A DNA stretch of 64,000 bases from Delphinus delphis (Eukaryota > Chordata > Mammalia > Artiodactyla > Delphinidae): the NCBI RefSeq assembly GCF_949987515.2, contig NC_082688.1, forward strand, positions 102,279,893 to 102,343,892, written 5' to 3'. The translations under genes were made by a program, and so were the position numbers. The notes under the pieces are model-generated. The model saw only the letters and a program-made list of their open reading frames with translations. It did no database searches and had not been told where the DNA came from. Shown here piece after piece: positions 13,428-22,400 of this stretch (the stretch's first letter is position 1; each line of letters starts with the position of its first letter).

Positions 13428-16400
13428 TAGTCACTATGTGAGGTGATGGATGTGTTTATTAACTTGACTGTGATAATCATTTTATAATGTATACATATAT
13501 TAAATCATGTGCACCTTAAGTCATGTGAAATCTAAATAAATACAATTTTATTTGTCAATCATACCTTAATAAAGCTGGAAAAGTTTTGAAAATAAAATTG
13601 CTAACTTGGAAGTAGCAGTAGAATTCATAAGCATGAATTCCTTTATAACCTAGAAATGGAAAAAGTTTACAAAATATGACTCAAAAACCAGAAACAGTGA
13701 GGTCAAAGATTGGTAAATTTTGCTCCATTTGACCCAAACAGCATGGAGCATGCATGGGGGAAAAGCTCCGTAAGAAAATTTAAAAGACAAAGGACAAACT
13801 TGGAAAAAAGTTTTTGTAATTCGTATCAAAATCTCCAAGAGATTTTTGTTCACAAAATTGGAAGGGCCCTTAAACATGGAAAACATGTTCAGACTCGCTC
13901 ATCATAAGAGAACTGCGAGTCTAACATGCATTGAGATACCGTTTCTTACCATTTTTGATTAGCAAAAATCCAGAAGTTTGACAGCATACTTTGCTGGTGA
14001 GGCTGGGGAGAGATAGGCACGCTTGTACATTTTCTGGTAGTGTGAATCTCTGTGGAGGGCAATTTGGCAATATCAAGCCAAATTAAATATTTTCATTTAC
14101 CCTTTGACCCAGCAATTCCATTTCTAGGAATCTGTCACAAAGATCTAATGACAAAAATACAAAAAGGCGTATGTACAAAGTTAGTTATTGCAACACTGTA
14201 ATGCAAAAGATTAACAAACCAAATGTCCATCAGATGTCCACGAGACTGGTTGAATAAACTGGTGTGGTCACAAAATGAGTCTTTTGTAGATGTAGAAAAT
14301 AGCAGAGAAACGATCCAAACCGCTATGCAGTGATGCTAGGATGTATTTACTGTTAAGTGAAAAAAAACAAGTTGTAAGCTACCTGGTGTGGGATAAATTG
14401 TGTTCCCAGAAGGCATGCGTTGGAGCCGACACCCCAGACACCCCAGTATCTCAGAATGTGACTGTGTTTGGAGATAGGGCCTCCTCAGAGGTGATTAGGT
14501 TAATAAATGAGGCCCTTAGGTGGTTCCTAGCCCCAATCCAATCTGATTGGTGTCCTTATAAGAGGAAATTTGGACACAAAGGGTGATGCCTGGGGGGGCA
14601 CAGACAGGGAGAAGAGGCAGCAGGAGAGTGGCCATCTGTATGCGCATGGGAGAGGCCTCAGGGGAGGCCAGTCCTGTCAGCACCTCCATCTTGGACTTAC
14701 TGCCTCCAGAATTGTGAGAAGATAAATTAATATTGTTTAAGCCACCCAGCCTCTGGTGTTTTGTTATGGCAGCTAATATGGCAAACTCATATGTTACCTT
14801 TTATCTAAGGAAGTAGGGAGCATTTAAAAAAAGGTATATATCGGGCTTCCCTGGTGGCGCAGTGGTTGAGAGTCCGCCTGCCGATGCAGGGGACACGGGT
14901 TCGTGCCCCGGTCCGGGAAGATCCCACATGCTGCGGTGCGGCTGGGCCCGTGAGCCACGGCCACTGAGCCTGCGCGTCCGGAGCCTGTGCTCCGCAACCA
15001 GAGGGCCCGCGTACCGCAGAAAAAAAAAAAAAATGTATATATCAATACACATATATATAATCTTAAACACTACAAAAAAAGGGGGAGAATAGGCCAAAGA
15101 CAAAATAAACTGGTTACCTGTCAGGAGAAGAGACAGAGGAGGGAACAGGAAGGAATGAAGGCTAGATTTCCTTGAATGTGTTTTTTACTTTTGACTTTGA
15201 ACTGTGTAAATGTTCTGCGTGACTATGGAACCATTATAGCTCAATTTAAAAAAATTGAAAACAAAATGAAACATGTAACTATATCAAGTCGGTGGCTTAA
15301 CCTCATAGAGTTTTTTCAAATCAGAAGTTTGAAAAGTCCAAATGGGATGTATCCTAAGGACAAAAATAACTGCACAAAAAGTGTAAACAGTTATGAAATA
15401 CTCACTGATAGAAGAATTCAATCTAGAATGAATCAAGTAAGCAGGGTTTTGTGGGGATGATTTTTACTGTCATTAGGAATCAAGACTCTTCACTAGAGAC
15501 AAGATAAAATTGAAATCAAATTCAAAACCTTGTTAGGCTAAATTTGAATTGGAAATATCATGAACACATGCTTTTACCCATTTAAAATAATTTTCTAGCT
15601 CTGTCTGTTGGTAAGGCATAGAAGCACTGAGCATCCTTTGTACCTATGTTACCATCTCTACCATTTCAACTAAAAGGGATCAGCGTTACCTTAGTGAAAT
15701 GGCTGCTTTCAGATTTACAACGGCAAAAGTAGAAAATGAGCCCAGGTCTGGACCAGTGTGCGAGCAAGGAAGCCATGTTAAAGGACACAAAATCATTCCA
15801 AAGGGGCTTCCGCTGACCAAAGATAGGACAGTGTGACCATCAGAGATAACGATTGCAATGGATTAAAACACTGGCATCAAATATGAAAAACCAATTTCCT
15901 CATAATTAAAAACTAACAGCAAAACTTAAAGGCCACCTTAGAAACTGTCTAGGGCATCAACTCTTTTATTTTCAGGGTTTTTGTTTTTCTTGGAAAGTGG
16001 AAAATAAAATTTGAGCTCTATTTCAAGTAAACAAATAACTGATAAGGGAAGATTCTTTATCAAAGAATTTTCACTAATCAAAAAGACCTGTTCACAAAAG
16101 CTGTTGGATGTTAGGTAGAAGCCAATGGGGGAGCCAAAGGTAATGGATGGATGGGACTGGACACCTGAGAGCACTGGCCATTCATAACACCACACAAGGA
16201 GAGAATATGAGCCTCCTGGTGCAGTGAGGACCTCGATAATCTTCCATGAGATGGTCTTTCCAACAAGCATGAAAGCTGAATTGAATCAAGCCTGGATCTA
16301 ATGACCAGTGGATAGGAAATACCAGGGGGTGGAGGAACATAAAAACACACATGATTGCAGTTACCCAAATCCAGAGCTTCTCAGCTACTACAGGATAAAT

Positions 16401-19400
16401 GCCTCAGAACATTCACCAAATAACAAGGGGGAAAAAAAGAGCCATAGATCAAAGGAAATCCATCAACCAAGTGGCATGTGTGGAGACCTTGTTGGGATCC
16501 TGACTTGAACAATTGTAAAAAGACAATTAGGGACAAATTAGAGAAGTTTGAACTCTGAGGAAATATTAGGGAAAACTGCCTATCATTGTTTTTGCATCTA
16601 AATTTTTATTTTGATATTGTTTTCGAGATGCATTCTATCGCAAGAAGAATTAGAAAGATCCCAGACACCCTTTGCCCAGCTCCCCACAATGGTGACATCT
16701 TGTAAAACCATTATACAGTATCACAGTAGTACAATATTAAAATACAGTCGAGATGCAGGACATTTCCAGCGCTGCAAAGATCTCTTCTGGTCTGCAGCTG
16801 TGTCCACTTCCCACTGTCAACCCCCACCTTAACCCGTGGCAACCACTAATCTGTTCTCCATTTCTTTCATTTTGTCATTTCAAGAATATTTTGTAAGTGG
16901 AATCACACACTGTGTAACCTTTTGGGACTGGCTTTTTTCACTCAGCAGCATTCTCTGGAGATTTGTCCAGATTTGTGTGTATCAATAGTTCCTTTTATTG
17001 CTGACTAGTATTTGTCATTGTTATAAAAAGAAAAAAGTAATCATTTCACTATATATCTATCTATCTCAAGTCACTACCTTGTATACCTTAAACTTACATG
17101 CTGTTATATGTCAATTATATCTCAAAGCTGGAAAAGAAATAAAACTCCATTGTAAAAGAGGAAAAAAATCAACAATAAAATACAATGCCAGGGCTTCCCT
17201 GGTGGCGCAATGGTTGAGAGTCCGCCTGCTGATGCAGGGGACACGGGTTCGTGCCCCGGTCTGGGAAGATCCCACATGTCACGGAGCAGCTAGGCCCGTG
17301 AGCCATGGCCACTGAGCCTGCGCGTCCGGAGCCTGTGCTCCACAATGGGAGAGGCCACAACAGTGAGAGGCCCGCGTACAGCAAAAAAAAAAAATAATAA
17401 AAAAAAATACAATGCCAGGTAATAAAATGTTTCACTTTTTTGGTGGAAGAAAAAAAGAAGTCCTTATCTCTTAGAGATACTGTAGGATCTTTAGATGAGA
17501 TGATGTAATGTCTGGGATTTGCTTTAAAATAATCTGAGGGAAGGGGCTTATATATGAATTATGATTTCCATGTGTTAGTAATTATAAGAGCTAATTGTTG
17601 GGTATGTGGGGTTCAAGATACTATTCTATTTTTGGGGTGTTGGAAATTTTCTGTTATTAAACATTAAAAATACAGCAATCTGGGGCTTCCCTGGTGACGC
17701 ATTGGTTGGGAATCCACCTGCCAATGCAGGGGACACGGGTTCGAGCCCTGGTCTGGGAAGATCCCACATGCTGCGGAGCAGCTGAGCCCGTGCACCACAA
17801 CTACTGAGCCTGCACTCTAGAGCCCGTGAGCCACAACTACTGAAGCCAGTGTGCCTAGAGCCCGTGCTCCACAACAAGAGAAGCCAATGCAATGAGAAGC
17901 CCGTGCACCTCAACGAAGAGTAGACCCCGCTCACCGCAGCTAGAAAAAGTCCACACGCAGCAACGAAGACCCAATGCAGCCAAAAATAAATAAGTATATA
18001 TATATATTAAAAAAAAAATACAGCAATCTCAGCCCCTTATTTAGAGAGATGGAGCCAGCCACAAGAACTAAAAATGGACCATTAAATAAGTGAATGGCAG
18101 GGACAGGGAAATGTTTGCTTTTCACCAGAAGCTTTCCTGTTCAGTTTGATGTGTTGCCATGTACATTAATTATTTTTAAATAATTTTAAAGCTACTCTCA
18201 GAAAACAGTTTGACTTAATTGTGAAAATAACACGAGAAGTAAGCATTTACTTCTGTTGCATGACCTCCTCCACTGTATGAGAAGAAATACTGGTGATTTG
18301 GGAGTAAATAGAAACCTTTTAGGTATAATATCTTCAGTTGTCCTTTGTCTCCTCCAAGTCATAAACCAGTCTCATTATTTCTAGATCACGGGGCTCCCCG
18401 AGGATTCCAATCACACATGGCTTCTCTTGTTTATTACAGTCTCAGCAAGGCTTTTTGTATTGGAGTAAATTCAAATTTTACTCCAATAAGGTTGATAAGG
18501 TTCTAGCCTTTGCAGATGCAACCTTCTCGTGGATAAGAAGCGTTGCTAGATATATTTTCATGACAGACCACAGGTGCTTTCATCTTTTTTCTTTTTGGGT
18601 GGTGTCCTCCTGGCCCATGACCATGAAAAAAATAATATTAGTCTTTCATCATGGTTAGCAAATTTTATGAAGTTTGTACCTTTTTTTTTTACAATCATTC
18701 ATTCATTTGTTCACGTATGTTTGTTGAGAAGCCACTAAGTGCCAGGTGCTGTTGCAGGTGCTTTTGCAGTTAAGGTAAACAGAGGTTTCCAAAATCCTGC
18801 TAAAAGGGTATTTACCTGAGCTATGAATCAGAAACTGTTCTGGAGGTTATAACCTGATGACATTGATCATAGTATATTAACCAACCTACTAGGGCCTGGG
18901 TCACACAGTAATACTAAGGGCATAATTTAGTATTAAAAATATTTTTCTCCATATCAATACTCAAAATAGTAAGAAGGAATTTAAAAGAAAAAGAATAGCT
19001 AACATGTAGTCCTTACCATCAATCAAGCCATACTTTACCCATTTCACATATATTAACATATTTAATACTCACCACAACTTTCTGTGGTATGTGCTTTTGT
19101 GGTTCCCATTTTGCAGATGAGAAGAATGAGGTACAGAGAGGTGAGGTAACTTGCCTAAGATTATAAAGCTATAAAGTGGCAGGGTCAGGATTTGAACCGA
19201 AGGTGACTAACACGAAGCCAAATGTTTCTCTCTTGCAGTTCATCTGTGGAGCCCAAGTCAAGATTTTTCTCTTTGCTTCCATTTACATTGTCCATGCTGT
19301 TATTTTCCCAACTGTTTCTTGGAAGTCAACAGATGTTCCCTGAAAAAAATGTTTCGTGGAAAAATATTTAGCCCAGCATTTTTCTAACATATATAGAGGT

Positions 19401-22400
19401 TATTTATACCGAGGACTTCTTAGAGGATTTAACGTTAAGTGTATATTGTAAATCACTAAGAGGAACATTTATCTTGTACAGTTCTAAAATTATTTTTCCA
19501 TGGAACGTTTTTTCTTGTTTTGTTTTTACAGGATATCTATAAATATCTCAAGGAACTTACAGTTTTGTGCCACTTCTGTGCTCCTGAATATCTTCCACGC
19601 CATTAGTTTCTGTGCTGTCACCCCAACGATCTTTCTTAAATGCAAACTCAGCTATCACTCTCTAAATCGCCATGTGGTGAACCCTCGTGGCTGTCAGGCT
19701 CATACTTATTGCAGAGAAGGGCCCTGCTTGCTTTGTTGGCCTCTTCTGCCACTTCTCTGTGGGTTCACTGACCACGTACAGCTAACTGCAGTTCCCCCTT
19801 TGCTCTGTGCCACCTCCCTTAGACCTGTTCCATATGCCATTCTCTTTCCTTTGAAAAGCCCTTCTGTGCCACTGTCATCCTCAACCAAAACAATTCTCAC
19901 TTGTTGGAAGACTTGGCCTAGACATTCCATTTCCTGTGGAGCCTGTCTTGAAAACCTCCCGTAGGCCAGGTCTCTGTGTTCTCAATCTGTGTAGAGCCTG
20001 TCCTGGTCTGTATGTATTAAAATTAGACCAAGAGTTCCCTAAAGACCACTTCCTGTTTGTTTTTATATCTCATACCTAGCAAATTATTACCTGCACATAG
20101 CAGTTTCTCAGTAAATCTTTGAATGGACGCCATTTTCCAGAAGCTGTAATTGTTAACAGTGTGTTCCTTATGTTGACCTAAAATCTGGTTCTTTCCAATA
20201 TTATGATGTTGAATATATTTCATTTTTGCTCATAACAACCTATTATTTCAATACAGTGTTTGAGTTTCCCTCAAGACTTCTCCATATGAAACTTTTTTTT
20301 AACATAGAACATGAGTGCTCAGTTACTGACATGCAGTCAGAATTGAATTGAATACTGCATTCCAGATGTTATTAAAACAGTTTTAATTTTTATAGAAACC
20401 TATGTTTTCCATCAGTTATTACCAAACCTCTGTCCCTCATCTTCTACTTGTGCTTATTAAACTCCATCTTATTTTGACCTAGTCATTTTCATCTTGATTA
20501 GATCACCTGTTGTTTGAAGCAGCTTTGGGTTATCTTCAAATTTTATGTACACACCTGTGGTTTCTTCATCCAGATCTAGGAACAGAAAACAGTCTCCCCT
20601 AGTTTCCAATAGATAACTCATTCTAGGTTAATCCTGAGTCATCGTAACCACATCCTAGTTACAAATTCCTCGTGTCTTAAGTCTGTCCAGTTCTACAACA
20701 TCTCACCTATTTTTCACTTACCCAGAACTTACTTTGGCAAATGCTTTGTGGAAATATAGACCATTACTCTACAATTTGTAAATTGAGTTCTGTTTCATAT
20801 TTTATTTGACTTTGTGTAAGCTACCTAGCCCTTTAGCCCTGACTGAGATTCCTACAATTTTGAATGGAATAACTAGTCTTTAAGGTTTTTTTGTAAAAAT
20901 TAATTTGAGTCAACATTGTACATGGAGCTACATCTTTCTCAGTTACAGTGTTTTAATACATTTTCTCAGGTTTTAAAAAGTTGCAGAAGGAAGAAAGCAA
21001 AGGGAAAGAAAAAAACTGTTCAGAAGTCTTTATATGGGGAAAGAGACATTGCGTCTAAGAAGCCACTCCTGAGCCCTATTCCTGAGCTGCCTGAGGTATC
21101 TGAGACGCCGCTGGTTCCAAGCATCTGGAGGATGTGTTCAGGTAGCCTGGCCTTTTCCTGTTGTCGATATTGTATCTCTTCTCTCCTCCCTCTTTGTTGC
21201 TATTTCACTCTCTTTTTTCCCTTCTTCCCATTCATTGTGTAAAGAGTACATAAATTTAAAATAGCAACTTTCCCTCCTACTCCCACAAGAATTTTAAGTT
21301 AAAGAAGCTGTCGTTTGTAACTTTCACCTAGACCCTTTTCAGAACCTGTTGGACACTCTGGATCCTCCCCCCAGAAAAACTCAGGCACAAAATATTACAT
21401 ATAATTTTAGGGGAAAGAATTTCCTTTCACCCTGTTTCTTTTTGCTTTTTAAAGTGTTTTGGTAAAGTAAAATGAATTGTTTGGTGTTGTAATCCATCAC
21501 TAAAAGTCAACAAGGTGATAGCTCAGTAATAGGTATATCTTCTATGGATTAAGAATAAAAATTAAGGGCTTCCCTGGTGGCACAGTGGTTGAGAATTTGC
21601 CTGCTAATGCAGGGGACACGGGTTCGAGCCCTGGTCTGGGAAGATCCCACATGCCGCGGAGCAACTAGGCCCGTGAGCCACAACTGCTGAGCCTGCGTGT
21701 CTGGAGCCTGTGCTCCGCAACAAGAGAGGCCACGACAGTGAGAGGCCCGCGCACTGTGATGAAGAATGGCCCCCTCTTGCCACAACTAGAGAAAGCCCTT
21801 GCACAGAAACAAAGACCCAACACAGCCAAAAAGAAAAATAAATAAAAGAAGGCTCAACATTTAAATAAATAAATAAATAAAATAAAACAAAAAAACCTTG
21901 CCCTCTGATGTTTCAGTAGAGTTGGCACTGCTAAGCATCTTCTAGAAATAACATTTATAAATTGAACTTGATTACTTGGAAAATTTTGTTTAAAAGGAAG
22001 ATTAAGTCTGTTGGTATCCTGATTAGACAAAAATTGGATTGGAGTTGCATCTGGTTGGTAATGCTTGAGTTTAAATTGACTAAATCATGCTGAAAAGCTG
22101 GAGTATGTGTTCATTTCGTGTGTAATTTTGTATGTAATCATTCTTAAGATAGCTGCCTTTGTCAATCACCACATATTTATAGCCTGCGTCCCATTTGCAG
22201 CATAGCACGTAGGATCTATCATAGATTCGAGGACGAATATGGTACATGCCATTATAGACTCTTGGCCTCTGCCTACTTGTTATTTCAGGAGCGCCCAAAA
22301 GTTTAAACAAACACACGGCCACCCCACATAGACATATTCCTCCGGCCCCGGGGCTCCAGCAGAGGTGGAGCTGTCCTGCCCTAGCCTCTTTCTGTGCTAC

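Larger units (their letters stand above)
13905..15290 (+). mobile_element. Old L1 3' part, split by an LTR and a CHR-2 SINE
   Basis: 13905-14375 carries L1 ORF2 C-terminal sequence (ACCCAGCAATTCCATTTCTA, then AAACCAAATGTCCATC). L1 3' sequence resumes at about 14795-14842 and 15044-15290. The interruption is an LTR (14383-14786) plus a SINE (14843-15034). Confidence 0.7.
9490..20969 (+). other. Large CDCA2 intron E-F (11.5 kb), repeat-filled
   Basis: No exon is visible. It contains an L2 piece, several L1 fragments, an ERVL/MaLR-type LTR, four CHR SINEs, a (CA)n run and a MIR, each listed separately. 9490-10559 and 10991-11729 hold no recognised element apart from a 15-bp C-rich doublet near 10100-10130. 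15291-16599 looks like degraded LINE; 18030-19029 and 20131-20969 show nothing assignable. Confidence 0.6.

Noticed and set aside
13289..13480. ORF with a Cys-Val repeat
   Set aside because: Translation of the (CA)n microsatellite on the minus strand.
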